64,000 nt of DNA from Polyangia bacterium. Its GTDB lineage: Bacteria > Myxococcota_A > Polyangia > Polyangiales > JAUICN01. A program made the translations under genes and the position numbers. The first letter of the stretch is position 1; each line of letters begins with the position of its first letter. The notes under the pieces were generated by a model that ran no database searches, was not told the DNA's origin, and was given only the letters and a program-made list of their open reading frames with translations. The stretch covers positions 145,929 through 209,928 of the forward strand of contig JAUICN010000001.1 in the NCBI GenBank assembly GCA_030427835.1. Reading direction: 5' to 3'. This document shows, piece after piece, positions 43,915-53,418 of the stretch.

Positions 43915-46125
43915 TCATTTTACGAGGCCAGCAATGCACGGTAGGGTGAAATAGAAAGTGGATCCGGTGCCCTGCTGGGATTCTACCCAGACACGGCCCC
44001 CAGTTCGCTCAATTACGAGTTTACAGATGGCGAGGCCGATCCCAGTCCCTTCATATTCGCCCTTTCCGTGAAGACGTTGAAAGAGCTCAAAGATGCGGTC
44101 CTGGTACTGGGGCGCGATGCCAATGCCGTTGTCCTCCACGCTCAAACGCCAGAACTGGCCTTCCCGGGCGGCTCCCAGGTGAACCGTCGGAGTTTCCTGA
44201 CTCTTGTATTTAAGGGCGTTTCCAATGAGGTTCTGAAAGACCTGAACCAGTTGTCGGTGTGAAAACCGAACCATGGGCAACTCGTCCTGGGTAATGATTG
44301 CACCTGTTTCCTCGATCACCGCCTGGAGGTTTCGCTTCGCCTCATTGAGGGCATCCTGACCGTTGACTGCTGCCAGGGGCTCCTCGTCCTGCTCCATTCG
44401 CGAGTACATCAACAGGTCACGAATTAGAGCTCGCATTCGTGCGGCGCCGTCTACCGCAAACTCGATGTACTTTTTCCCCTCGGCATCCACCTTGTCCTGA
44501 TATTTCATCTGGAGCAGCTGGCAGAAGGAAGAGATCGTGCGCAGGGGCTCCTGCAGATCGTGGGATGCAAGGTTTACGAACTGCTTGAGGCGCGTATTGC
44601 TGGTTTCGAGAAGCATGTTGGCTTCTCGAAGTGCTTTTTCGGACCGCTTGCGTTCGGTGATGTCCCGGACCAAACAGATCACTTCGTCGTCGCCACTTCG
44701 AACAATGCGCGCCTCGAATTCCAGGTCCCTACCTTCCAGGTGAGCGCCGTATTCGTAGGCCACCATGGCACCGCCATCCAGTACGCTCCTTACGCTTTCC
44801 ATCGCTTTTTCTTGGAGCCATTCGGGCACTGGAAGCTCTGATAGGCGCTTTCCTACAGCCTCGTCTCGCGCGGCGAACAGTGGGATGCCGTGCCCCTCCT
44901 TGAGGTCGAGAATGGTGCCCTGCCTGTCCATGCGCATCACCATATCGGGCAGTGCATTGGCGATGGCCTCTGCCCTTTGGCGGTTAACTTCGATGGCCTT
45001 TTCGGCGGCCACCCGATCGGAAACGTCTCGGATGAGACCCAGGTACCCCAACACCACATTCGACGGTGTGCGGATGGTTGCACCTACGGTGTCGGCAGGG
45101 AACGCCTGACCATCCTTTCGACGGTACTGTACCCGGTACGTATGTGCCTTTCCAGACAGGGAGGGGTTGTGCCCGCCGTGACCCTGCTCCACGTAGTCCT
45201 CGTGGCTCGCATAAAGTGTTTCTGTGGTTTGCCCAATGAGTTCTTCCGGGGAATAACCAAAAATATCGGTAACAGCTGCGTTTGCTAGGGCAATACGCCT
45301 GTCAGGGCCGGCAATCACTGTGGCATCGGGGACCGCGTTGAAGAACGCCTCCAACAATACCCGTTGACGTTCCAACTCCTGCTGGGCCCGAACCCGTTCT
45401 GAAATGTCCGTCAACACATAGTGGTAGCGAAAAGACTCCCCGCGGGTGTTTCGCTCCGCCCTTGCGGAAACAAGCACGTCGATAAGGCCACCGTCCTTCT
45501 TCCTCAGCCGGCATGGAATTTCTTCACATACGCCGTCCTTGTTGAGTTGAGCATCGACGATATCGATGGTGTCGCGGCATCCGGACGCAAAGAGTTCCCG
45601 AAAATGGGCGCCCACCACTTCGTCCCGACGGTACCCGGTGGTGGCAAGCCAACGGTTGCTAACCGTTTCGACATTGCGCCTTCGATCCAGCGAGCAAAGA
45701 ATAACGGGGCTTTCCTCATAGAGGGACCGTAGTTCTTGCTCCCGTCGGTGGAGCTCTGCCAAACGATGGGTGAGATCTCGGCCGGCGCTGTAAATCAGCT
45801 TTGTCTCTCGCTCCACCCGGTGGGACCAGTCAAATACCTTAAAGCGGCCGTTGTCACTCCGGTAGCGATTGCGAAACTGCAAAACATCGCAACCGAGTTC
45901 CACCATGTCGCGATGTACTTTCCGGGTGGACTCCTGATCTTCGGCAGCCACAAGATCAATGAGATCCTGGTCGACAAGGCCTTCAGGTGTCTTGCCAAGA
46001 GCTCGGGCAAATGCACGGTTGGCCCAACGGATCTTGCCCTCAAAGTTTACGCAATAGAATGGATCAATGCTCTGCTCACAGAAGCGTTGGTATCCGTTGG
46101 CGGTAAACTCCTGGTAGGTCTCCAT
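43915..46125 (-). CDS. Multi-PAS sensor histidine kinase
   Basis: A 736-residue soluble kinase; no membrane helix or signal seen. Four PAS modules in series, each with a PAC-type tail (for example VLTDISERV, LIRDVSDRV, LVRDITERK), occupy residues 1 to about 490. Then a coiled linker, HisKA with the acceptor His in NLASHDLQEPLRTISS, and HATPase with QNLIGNALKYK, VEDNGIGIAPQ and GTGIGLAICK. Upstream of the Rcp1-like regulator (35 bases), so likely its main partner. Its kinase half is close to that of the downstream GAF kinase, suggesting shared ancestry. Confidence 0.93.
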   Translation of the reverse strand: METYQEFTANGYQRFCEQSIDPFYCVNFEGKIRWANRAFARALGKTPEGLVDQDLIDLVAAEDQESTRKVHRDMVELGCDVLQFRNRYRSDNGRFKVFDWSHRVERETKLIYSAGRDLTHRLAELHRREQELRSLYEESPVILCSLDRRRNVETVSNRWLATTGYRRDEVVGAHFRELFASGCRDTIDIVDAQLNKDGVCEEIPCRLRKKDGGLIDVLVSARAERNTRGESFRYHYVLTDISERVRAQQELERQRVLLEAFFNAVPDATVIAGPDRRIALANAAVTDIFGYSPEELIGQTTETLYASHEDYVEQGHGGHNPSLSGKAHTYRVQYRRKDGQAFPADTVGATIRTPSNVVLGYLGLIRDVSDRVAAEKAIEVNRQRAEAIANALPDMVMRMDRQGTILDLKEGHGIPLFAARDEAVGKRLSELPVPEWLQEKAMESVRSVLDGGAMVAYEYGAHLEGRDLEFEARIVRSGDDEVICLVRDITERKRSEKALREANMLLETSNTRLKQFVNLASHDLQEPLRTISSFCQLLQMKYQDKVDAEGKKYIEFAVDGAARMRALIRDLLMYSRMEQDEEPLAAVNGQDALNEAKRNLQAVIEETGAIITQDELPMVRFSHRQLVQVFQNLIGNALKYKSQETPTVHLGAAREGQFWRLSVEDNGIGIAPQYQDRIFELFQRLHGKGEYEGTGIGLAICKLVIERTGGRVWVESQQGTGSTFYFTLPCIAGLVK

Positions 46126-46279
46126 ATCCGGTTGACGAGCAGTATCGCACCAACTACCTCAATTCGTTCAACCTTCTGCGCTTGCGGAAGCAATTGTTTG
46201 GGACTTTTGTCCCCATTTGGTGGCAATGGCCGAGTGATGTTGCGCGCTGGAGGTAGGATGGTAGGGGAGTTTGCCTTTC

Positions 46280-47404
46280 ATGTTGTTTCATCTCCCCACT
46301 GCGTTGGGCCTGATCCGCGATGTGGCGCGGCCAGGCGTGTTTTCGATTCGTCGCGCGCTCTTTGTTCTCACCATGGTGAGCGCTGTCTGTGCCCTGCATT
46401 GGGTGGTGCGAATCTCAAGACTGCTGGATCGCATGTTCTTTTGGGGGGTGGGCAAGCAGCCCGTTGGGCAACCGGTCTACATCGTGGCAGCCGCACGTAG
46501 CGGAACCACGTTCCTGCACCGGCTGATGGCCATGGACACCCAGTTTTCCACCATGAAACTTGCGGACACGCTTGTACCCTCTTTGTTGATTCGTAGGGCA
46601 CTCGGGGCGTTGGGCGCCGTGGACCGTCGCATAGGTGCGCCCTTTGCTCGATGGGTGGGCGTGGCGGAGCGTCGATCCTTCTCGGGCTGGTCGGGGATCC
46701 ATGAAACCGGATTGAGTCGGAACGAGGAGGACGAGGGGCTGTGGGTGTTGATGTTGTTGTCGCCGGCCGTACTCATGATGCTTCCCCAGGCGACCCACGT
46801 GGAGCATGCCTGCTACCCGGACCGCTTGCCAGCACCTATCCGAAGTCGACTGGTTGGCTACTACCGCAGCTCCATTCAACGACAGCTGTACGGTACCCAA
46901 CAAACGCTGCTTGCGAAGAACGTGCTGATTCAAGGTCGATTGGGAATCGTGACCGAAGCGTGCCCGGATGTTCGCTACGTGCGGCTAGTGCGGCACCCGT
47001 ACCAGGCCATTCCTTCCATGTTGAGCCTGTTTACGGCACCCTGGCGCTTCCATTCTCCGGACGTGGCCTTGGACGGCCCGGAGGTGCTTCGATTGGCGGA
47101 GTTGGCCGTGGAGTACTACTTGAAACTCGAAGAACCGCTGCCCGGAACGACGCACGAACCTGTTGTGGTTCGCTACGATGAACTGATTTCAGACACGCGG
47201 GGCACGGTGCAACGCATCTACGCAGAACTGGGGCTGCCCATGTCCGATACCCTTGTTCGTGCCTTGGACGCGGAGCTTGCCAATCAAGGGGAGTACCGCA
47301 GCACCCACAAATACAACCTGAGCCAGTTTGGTCTGAGCGAGGACTGGATCTACCAGCGCATGGAACCGGTATTTAAACGCTATGGTTTTCCTAGAACTCC
47401 TTAG
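46280..47404 (+). CDS. PAPS-dependent sulfotransferase family protein
   Basis: A 374-residue protein. The N-terminal hydrophobic stretch (RALFVLTMVSAVCALHWVV) may anchor it to the membrane. VYIVAAARSGTTFLHRL is the 5'-phosphosulfate loop, and VRLVRHPYQAIPSML is the 3'-phosphate region; RYDELISD follows. The acceptor is unknown: lipid or carbohydrate sulfation is typical of the family. ATG 46280 has GGGGAG ten bases upstream; TTG 46271 is in frame but too close to that site. It is divergent from the multi-PAS kinase gene. Confidence 0.88.
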   Translation: MLFHLPTALGLIRDVARPGVFSIRRALFVLTMVSAVCALHWVVRISRLLDRMFFWGVGKQPVGQPVYIVAAARSGTTFLHRLMAMDTQFSTMKLADTLVPSLLIRRALGALGAVDRRIGAPFARWVGVAERRSFSGWSGIHETGLSRNEEDEGLWVLMLLSPAVLMMLPQATHVEHACYPDRLPAPIRSRLVGYYRSSIQRQLYGTQQTLLAKNVLIQGRLGIVTEACPDVRYVRLVRHPYQAIPSMLSLFTAPWRFHSPDVALDGPEVLRLAELAVEYYLKLEEPLPGTTHEPVVVRYDELISDTRGTVQRIYAELGLPMSDTLVRALDAELANQGEYRSTHKYNLSQFGLSEDWIYQRMEPVFKRYGFPRTP

Positions 47405-47412
47405 CTACATAC

Positions 47413-48975
47413 CTATTGAGAAGGGCACGCGGCTTTGACGAGATGGAACTGCCCCACCTTGCGGCCCACATTTTCAAGCGCCCTCTCTTGGCGCCATTCC
47501 AATGAAAACTGTGCCTCGAACCAACTGACGACAGGGAGCTTGGTCAAAAGGTTCCTCACGCCCTCGTAGGAAACCTGCCCGGTCTGCGGAACGCCTGACA
47601 CCACCTGGGTACATCCAAGATCAACTTTTACGAGAGTGCCCAATCGATCCAGGTCCTCCACAGAACCACCTGTGGTCCAATCCACGGCGCCCCGTAGAAT
47701 GCGTAACTCCCTAAGGCTGACTTGGTCTAGGGTGCTGGCAAGTTTGTTTCCGTCGCACACGCCGCTAGCACAACTGATGTACAACTTTTGAGCGCCAGTA
47801 TTGACGAGCAGCGTATTCAGGGCTGCCGCCGTTGTGTCGTCGAGGTGAAGGCCCAGAACCTCGACACGCTTTGCGGATAGACTTGCAGAAACCCTGGAAA
47901 CGATAGCAAGCGTTTCCCTGGAAAGGATAAGCCTATCCACTCGCAACTGATCGGGCAGCACGAGACCCCGAACGTTGTGCACCTGAAGCGTCTGCAGGAA
48001 CTCGGTCTGCGGCCTATCGAGATCGTAGGCGACCAGTGGAGAAAGGTCATAGACAACCTCGGGGTTGTTGAGATAGAGGTCGACCATGTCCATGGGACGC
48101 AGCGGTTGCATGTCCCGAAACACGGTGGGCGTGTGGAAGTAGGTGTTCTCCTTGTATCCGGGATGTGCGGGGCGAATCATGTTGAACGCCTTCTTTTTCA
48201 GCCGGGTCAGGTGAGGAGTGGACGTGGCCTCAAACAGGTTGTGGGAAACCCCGTGGAGTGAACCCACGTTGAAGTCGCTGTACTGATTTAGATCCGGGTG
48301 ATAGCTGAGTTGCAGCCTGCGGTGAAACGGGTCCGTGAGGAGGCGACTTGCAACCACGTTGTTAGTCCCACCCCACTCGTCGCAGGCATGGAGTGTTGTC
48401 CCCTCCACGAGGTATCGCTCGGTGGGAACCAGCAACGGGGGATCTGCTCGACGATCCACCACAAACCGAAGATGAAATCTGGGGTTGCTCACTCCCGAAA
48501 AACCTGCTTGGGAGAGCTCCACCGTGAAGACCGAACCGCCCCCAAAGCGAGTGGCCACGTTCCAGAAGATGGGATCCAGGGCACCGACCTTTTCGGGCCA
48601 TTGTTTTACAAGGTGGTTTCCAATCCCCACCACTGCGGCCGAGACACTCGGAGACAGCCTCCCGAGGACAGGCTTGATCTCTTCCACGGTGCGTTCAGTA
48701 AATACCGGAGCGAGCACGTCACCCAACTGCTCGGCGATACCGCGGTAGAGTGCGCCATTGAGTGGATCGCAGAAGGAATCCTGATTGTCCGCCCTTTTTT
48801 GCTGGGCCGTGGGGGGGCTATTCAAACAGCCAGCAAGTGGCCACAGTAGGATCGCACTTGCTACACAGAGGCGGCGATGAACGGTGGAAAACCTAGCTTT
48901 CCGGGGGTTTCCCGAAGCACGTGAAACAACTTCGTGCATGATGCGGCATCCAACTGCAATATCCGTGCTTTCCAT
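47413..48975 (-). CDS. Lipoprotein with leucine-rich-like C-terminal repeats
   Basis: A 520-residue protein, probably a lipoprotein (PLAGC near residue 50; the long n-region suggests the true start may be the ATG at 48939). The N-terminal domain has an LRFVVDRRADPPLLVP strand similar in style to segments in the pseudo-trypsin lipoproteins, but homology is not certain. From residue about 300 there are Leu-spaced strands (for example VEVLGLHLDDTTAAALNTLL, SLRELRILRG, LVKVDLG), as in leucine-rich repeats. No known function; binding at the surface or in the periplasm is inferred. Confidence 0.7.
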   Translation of the reverse strand: MESTDIAVGCRIMHEVVSRASGNPRKARFSTVHRRLCVASAILLWPLAGCLNSPPTAQQKRADNQDSFCDPLNGALYRGIAEQLGDVLAPVFTERTVEEIKPVLGRLSPSVSAAVVGIGNHLVKQWPEKVGALDPIFWNVATRFGGGSVFTVELSQAGFSGVSNPRFHLRFVVDRRADPPLLVPTERYLVEGTTLHACDEWGGTNNVVASRLLTDPFHRRLQLSYHPDLNQYSDFNVGSLHGVSHNLFEATSTPHLTRLKKKAFNMIRPAHPGYKENTYFHTPTVFRDMQPLRPMDMVDLYLNNPEVVYDLSPLVAYDLDRPQTEFLQTLQVHNVRGLVLPDQLRVDRLILSRETLAIVSRVSASLSAKRVEVLGLHLDDTTAAALNTLLVNTGAQKLYISCASGVCDGNKLASTLDQVSLRELRILRGAVDWTTGGSVEDLDRLGTLVKVDLGCTQVVSGVPQTGQVSYEGVRNLLTKLPVVSWFEAQFSLEWRQERALENVGRKVGQFHLVKAACPSQ

Positions 48976-49080
48976 GAAAGAGGGCTGCGTTGCCCGGACT
49001 AACCATACGGCGCTTCGGGATCTTTCTTCCCGGAACTATGCAGTTTTGGTTCTTTTCGTGGCGCGTTGCGCAAACAACAG

Positions 49081-49107
49081 GGGCGCTGTGGAAAGCCCAC
49101 AACGCCC
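49081..49107 (-). terminator. Hairpin terminator candidate after the 49158 gene
   Basis: A stem of 10 pairs with one bulged position per side (GGGCG-TGTGG with CCACA-CGCCC) lies about 50 bases past the stop of the minus-strand gene. On the minus strand a mixed T/G stretch follows, but no clean U-run, so termination is plausible rather than certain. Confidence 0.45.
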
Positions 49108-49157
49108 TTGATCACCATACCAAGTAGCCACCGCTAGCGAAGGCGGACGCCACTGCG

Positions 49158-50981
49158 TTAACGGAGGGCTACGCCGAAGTAGGCCACCATCTTTTCCTGC
49201 TTGGCGCTCTTAAACACGGCGGTGGGGTAGCCGTTGCGTTCGTCCCCGGCCAGTTCGAGAATGGCAGTGACGTAGGCGTTCTTTTTGATGCCTTCAGCTC
49301 GAGCTTCGGTGACGATGATGGGATCGGCGGACACTACGACCTCTCGGGTGCCGGTCTGGGTGCAGTTCTTGCGGTAGACAATGGTTCCATCCGCGGCAAT
49401 GCGGTGCACCTTGTTGGTTTCCACACAGTTGTAAATGGGCTCGGTGGTGGTTTCACGCTTGAAGGTCACGGTGACCATTCCGTTCGCTTTTGAGACGGAC
49501 TGTACCTTGCCCCAGGCCCGTGCCTGGCTGCCTCCGCCGTTGGCGTAGGGTGCGGACACCTCGTACAGACCGCCGCGATTCTGTGCCGTGTTGAAGGCGA
49601 GTTTGCCCTCAAAGGGGAAACGACCGTTTTCGTTTCTGGCGATGCGTACCGCTTCGTACATGGCGAGCACCGCGGCGGTACGTGGGCCACGCTGCAACGC
49701 GGAGTTCTCCAATACGTTGCCGATAGCGGCAGTGGCGAACTCGTTGTCGTGGAACTGCTCGCACATGTAGAGACCTGCCAGAAGCGCGTAGCCCACCGGG
49801 CTTGCGGCGATGGCCTCCACGTCTTCCTGGGTCTTGGGGTTTTGCGTGGCCGCAAAGGACTGCCAGGCGCCAGTGGCCATCTCGGAGCAGCCTTCCATGT
49901 CACGACGGCGCTGGGTCTGGAGCGCGTCTTCAATGGTGTACACCCGGTCCACGTGGGCACGGTGGGCGGTGTATTGCTCCACCCAGGTGTCATAGGCCTG
50001 TATTGGAACTTCGTTGATCATGGGCCCCAGTTCGGGAACACGTTGGGAGATCTGGGCGAAGGCGTTCTCGATGAGGCGCAGGTAGCCCTTGAGCGTGTAG
50101 TAAATCTCAATGGTCTTGGCCCAGTTCTCGTCGGAGATGCTGAACTCACCCGCCTTGGAGAAAAACTCTTCGTCGTTGAGTTTGTCCACATCCCTGCGGA
50201 AGAAGGCCCAATGGGCGAGCATGTCCTCGTTTCCAAGAACCGAGTCGATGTCGAGCTCCCCCTTCTCCAGGGTATCGTCGATGCCGCTGTAGTTGAGCCG
50301 AAACGCGTAGTACATGAGGGATACCCGCAGCAGTGGATCGAGTTCATGGTTTCGATCGGCCTGCCACATGGGGCGCGTGAGGAAGGAAACACGATCACCA
50401 CAGAAGAGGCCACGCAACACGTACTTGGTGTCTTTTTCAGCGGGGAGATCCAGGGATGAGTCCGCAAAAGGGCAAGCTGCCTCGTCGCTTCCGCCTCGTC
50501 CGCGGCTTGCACGGGACTTGCCCGCCTTGGCGGTCTGGGCACGCATGTACTCGTGCAGGCGAGCCCTCGGCATACCGTATTGGTTGACCAACATTTGCAG
50601 GCGGTTGGCGGTCCAGGCCTGCTGGTTGGGATCGTCGGGCCAGGTGCAGGAGAAGGCTGCCGCATCTCCGATGCGTTCGAGTTCACGCATCATGCGTTCG
50701 GCGTCTGTCACCTTACGGGCGCGGAACGGTTTAAAGGGGCGATTGCACCAGGTGGGGCGTTCAGGTGTGACGGTCCAGACCCCTGCCCTGGGCGCCACGC
50801 GGGCGCTCTCAAGGAAGGGTACGATCGTGGCCTCCTCCGCATCGCGTGTGGGCCCCGCTTCTCCAGAGTAGGTGTCTGGGCGGGTGTAGTCGGCCAGGGC
50901 CGGTGTAGCGACAGTTAGGGTCGCAGTAGCAAGAATTCCCGCGGTTTTTGCAATCGACTTACTGAACTTTTCTGATGTCAT
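49158..50981 (-). CDS. Exported protein of unrecognised family (tandem paralog 3)
   Basis: A 607-residue protein, third and most divergent member of a tandem family with 51197-53098 and 53419-55398. Unlike them it has an ordinary signal peptide (cut at ALA-D, about residue 31) rather than a lipobox. ATG 50981 has GGAGGG four bases upstream. Shared landmarks: PTWCNRPFKPFR near the N-terminus, SCTWPDDPNQQAWTA, a PVGYALLAGLYMCEQF block, RGPRTAA, CVETNKVHRI-x-ADGT, and the C-terminal end FGVALR. The N-terminal half is helical; the last 130 residues look beta-rich. Function unknown; a periplasmic or secreted structural or binding role is inferred. Confidence 0.75.
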   Translation of the reverse strand: MTSEKFSKSIAKTAGILATATLTVATPALADYTRPDTYSGEAGPTRDAEEATIVPFLESARVAPRAGVWTVTPERPTWCNRPFKPFRARKVTDAERMMRELERIGDAAAFSCTWPDDPNQQAWTANRLQMLVNQYGMPRARLHEYMRAQTAKAGKSRASRGRGGSDEAACPFADSSLDLPAEKDTKYVLRGLFCGDRVSFLTRPMWQADRNHELDPLLRVSLMYYAFRLNYSGIDDTLEKGELDIDSVLGNEDMLAHWAFFRRDVDKLNDEEFFSKAGEFSISDENWAKTIEIYYTLKGYLRLIENAFAQISQRVPELGPMINEVPIQAYDTWVEQYTAHRAHVDRVYTIEDALQTQRRRDMEGCSEMATGAWQSFAATQNPKTQEDVEAIAASPVGYALLAGLYMCEQFHDNEFATAAIGNVLENSALQRGPRTAAVLAMYEAVRIARNENGRFPFEGKLAFNTAQNRGGLYEVSAPYANGGGSQARAWGKVQSVSKANGMVTVTFKRETTTEPIYNCVETNKVHRIAADGTIVYRKNCTQTGTREVVVSADPIIVTEARAEGIKKNAYVTAILELAGDERNGYPTAVFKSAKQEKMVAYFGVALR

Positions 50982-51141
50982 TGTGCCCTCCAAGGCATCC
51001 TACGTGGCTTTGTTTGATTCTATTCAAACTTTTTCAGAAAAAGGCAAGGTACCGCTGGCCCCGTTCTAGGGAACGAGCCTCTCACAGGTGATCGGGCGAC
51101 TCAAAAATCTGATTGGCACGCCGTTGGGGTCAGGACCGCAC

Positions 51142-51178
51142 AAAAAAAGCCCCGATGCGCAGCACACCGGGGCTTTTT
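51142..51178 (-). terminator. Rho-independent terminator
   Basis: A GCCCCG / CGGGGC stem (51149-51154 with 51168-51173) with a 13-base loop, an A-run before it and a T-run after it. In the minus direction the T-run is seven long. It ends the transcript of the gene at 51197-53098. Confidence 0.85.
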
Positions 51179-51196
51179 CAGCGGAGGATCCGGCTC

Positions 51197-53098
51197 CTAG
51201 CGGGCGATGGGAACTCCGAAAGCCGCAAGTAGCCTGTCCTGACTTGGGTTCTGGAACACCTGCATCGAGTGGGCATAGTTCGGTGCTGTCTCATCCATGC
51301 GAGAGTCGCTGGTGGTAGCGTAGACGTACGCGCCCGGCCGGATTCCGGCGGCACGCACCGCCCGGATGTGGGCGGTGGGCGCCGTGACATCAATGGTTTC
51401 CATTCCGTTCTGTACGCAGTTCAATCGGTATCGAATGGTCCCGTCGGGGTTGATCCCGTCGATTCTGTTGGTTTCGGTGCAACGGAACTTGGGTACACGA
51501 ATGGTCTCGCGCTTGAACTCTACCACCTTGTAGTCACCGTCGTCGGTCACTCGCTTGACGGTTCCACCGTGGCCTTCCCACCAGCCGCCATCGCCGCTGT
51601 AGGCAACCCCCATGTCATAGACAGCTTGCGCCTGTCGGCTTGCGCCGAAGATAAGCTTGGGTGTGAGGGGAAACCGACGATTTGTTTTCCTCGCTATGCC
51701 GATGGCTCTTACCGAAGCCTGCTGGGCGGCCGTCCGTGGCCCACGCTGGAGGGCCGCTTTTCCAAGCAACCCGGCAATCTCTCCCGCCTGACCCTGCCCA
51801 TGAAACGTCTCGCAATGAAAAAGACCCGTCAACAGCACATAGCCGACGGGAGTGGCCGCAATTTCAAGTATATCTTCCTTACTCTTTGGATCATGGGTGG
51901 CTGCGTAGTTCTGCCATGCCTGGGATTGTTCCGTTTGGCAGTTGGCCAATGCCGCGGCATCACCCCGTTCTGCGAGAACTTCCATGGCGAGGGCTTGATC
52001 AAGCACATCCTTGTTGGCGGTATATTCTTCTACCCAGGATTGGTGTGCAGCGAGCGGGGCTGTATTGAACACGTCTTCCAATCCAGGCTGACCCTGCGCC
52101 ATTTCCGCAAAAGTGGTCTGAAGCAAAGCAATGTATTTTTTGACTTGGAAAAACTTCTCGATCGCTAGTCCCATGTGGATATCTTTCAGATCATATTGGG
52201 CAGCGTCGGAGAAAACGGATTCTTCGTTGAGGTCCTCGATGTCTTTTCTGAAGAATGCGTAGTGAGCCACGGCTTCCTGGTGACCAGTAATCCAAGAAAC
52301 GGGAACTTCACCTTTTTTGATACTCTCCTTTGCACTGGCACCGTTGATTTTTAGACCCAGGTACATGAGCCCAACCGCAACGGAGGGATTTAGTGTCGGA
52401 GTGCGGTCAGAGTTCCAAAGTGCAGTTTTGAAGTCGCCGATACGCTTGTTGCAGTAAACAGCGGCTTTGACGAGGTTACGAGCTTTCTCACTGGGGAGGT
52501 CCATCTGACTCACCTCAAAAGGGCATGTCTCCGTCTCCACGAAATCACCCCAGTTGAGCTTCGCACGCATGTAGTTGTGGATTTGCGCCTGGCTGATTCC
52601 CATGGTGTTTACCAGGGATTGTAGGGCGGCAGCCGTCCATTTCTGTTGATTTTCATTGTTGGGCCACGTGCAAGCGAAGCGGGCTACTTTGGAAAGATCA
52701 CCAAGAGCCGTCTTGAGACTACGCTCGTTTTCACCGTCTGACTCCCTGTAGGCTTTGAACTCCCGGTCACACCAGGTGGGAACCTGTGGCTGATAGGTCC
52801 ACGCCCCTCCGGACGGTGCCACCACAAGTTCTGCAGGGAGTTCAGGAATGTTGATGGGCGGCGCCATGGCCTCCGGTGCCACCGTCGAGGGGCCGCGGGC
52901 GGCCGCGCTGGAAGGTGCAGGAGAGCTGGAGTTGCCACCGGACGAGGGAAAGTTGCCCTTTGACGGCGCTTTGGACTTCGCGGAATCCGTGCCGCCAGGG
53001 ATGATCTTGTCGAGAATCGAACAACCACCGAGGCTTGCTGTCACGAACAGGACAGCGATCGCTGCCCCGAGGCTTCTTAGATACATAGGTGTGCGCAT
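51197..53098 (-). CDS. Secreted lipoprotein of unrecognised family (tandem paralog 2)
   Basis: A 633-residue lipoprotein. ATG 53098 is chosen because AAGGAAA lies about nine bases upstream and the signal ends in LGGC. A Ser/Pro/Gly-rich linker follows (residues 25-60). Then come PTWCDREFKAYR, ACTWPNNENQQKWTA, the INGASAKESIKKGE helix, VGYVLLTGLFHCETF, RGPRTAA, CTETNRIDGI-x-PDGT and the C-terminal FGVPIAR. It resembles 53419-55398 closely enough to align across most of its length. It is followed by a strong terminator and preceded by a region with an amidotransferase remnant on the other strand, evidence of a duplicated unit. Confidence 0.78.
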   Translation of the reverse strand: MRTPMYLRSLGAAIAVLFVTASLGGCSILDKIIPGGTDSAKSKAPSKGNFPSSGGNSSSPAPSSAAARGPSTVAPEAMAPPINIPELPAELVVAPSGGAWTYQPQVPTWCDREFKAYRESDGENERSLKTALGDLSKVARFACTWPNNENQQKWTAAALQSLVNTMGISQAQIHNYMRAKLNWGDFVETETCPFEVSQMDLPSEKARNLVKAAVYCNKRIGDFKTALWNSDRTPTLNPSVAVGLMYLGLKINGASAKESIKKGEVPVSWITGHQEAVAHYAFFRKDIEDLNEESVFSDAAQYDLKDIHMGLAIEKFFQVKKYIALLQTTFAEMAQGQPGLEDVFNTAPLAAHQSWVEEYTANKDVLDQALAMEVLAERGDAAALANCQTEQSQAWQNYAATHDPKSKEDILEIAATPVGYVLLTGLFHCETFHGQGQAGEIAGLLGKAALQRGPRTAAQQASVRAIGIARKTNRRFPLTPKLIFGASRQAQAVYDMGVAYSGDGGWWEGHGGTVKRVTDDGDYKVVEFKRETIRVPKFRCTETNRIDGINPDGTIRYRLNCVQNGMETIDVTAPTAHIRAVRAAGIRPGAYVYATTSDSRMDETAPNYAHSMQVFQNPSQDRLLAAFGVPIAR

Positions 53099-53256
53099 GA
53101 ACTTCGTTTCCTTTTCGTTGGGGGACCGGCAGGGCTGGTTGTAGCAGAGGAAAAGTGAATACTTATCGCATTGGTGTGAACGGGCGCTGCCGACTTTCAT
53201 CACACATTCGTTGTTGTTTCCCGGTGTGGAGCGGCAAATAGACACATTCGAACTCA

Positions 53257-53272
53257 ACGTCGTGTACGACGT
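53257..53272. repeat. Short inverted repeat upstream of the amidotransferase remnant
   Basis: Seven-base arms (ACGTCGT and ACGACGT) with a two-base gap. It lies in the divergent region upstream of paralog 2, about 160 bases before its ATG, and could be an operator or a chance palindrome. Confidence 0.3.
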
Positions 53273-53279
53273 GAGAGCC

Positions 53280-53418
53280 GTGGAGATCGAAGTACTACAG
53301 CATGCGACGTTTGAGGGCCCCGGCATGATTGCCGACTGGGCGAGGCGAAAAAGCCCGGATACGCGTTTTGCACCCGGCCTGTTCGTTGACGGCAGTTTCG
53401 CCCCTGACCGTCAAACGA
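53280..53418 (+). pseudogene. 5' remnant of a class I glutamine amidotransferase gene
   Basis: From a GTG at 53280 the frame reads V-E-I-E-V-L-Q-H-A-T-F-E-G-P-G-M-I-A-D-W-A, nearly the same as the first 21 residues of the intact gene at 55596-56240 (M-D-I-E-I-F-Q-H-V-A-F-E-G-P-G-M-I-A-D-W-A). After this the similarity fades over about 20 codons, and the frame runs into the 3' end of the convergent gene at 53419 without the Cys nucleophile domain. So it is a truncated copy. Its distance to the divergent lipoprotein start (182 bases) is like that of the intact copy (198 bases). Confidence 0.8.
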
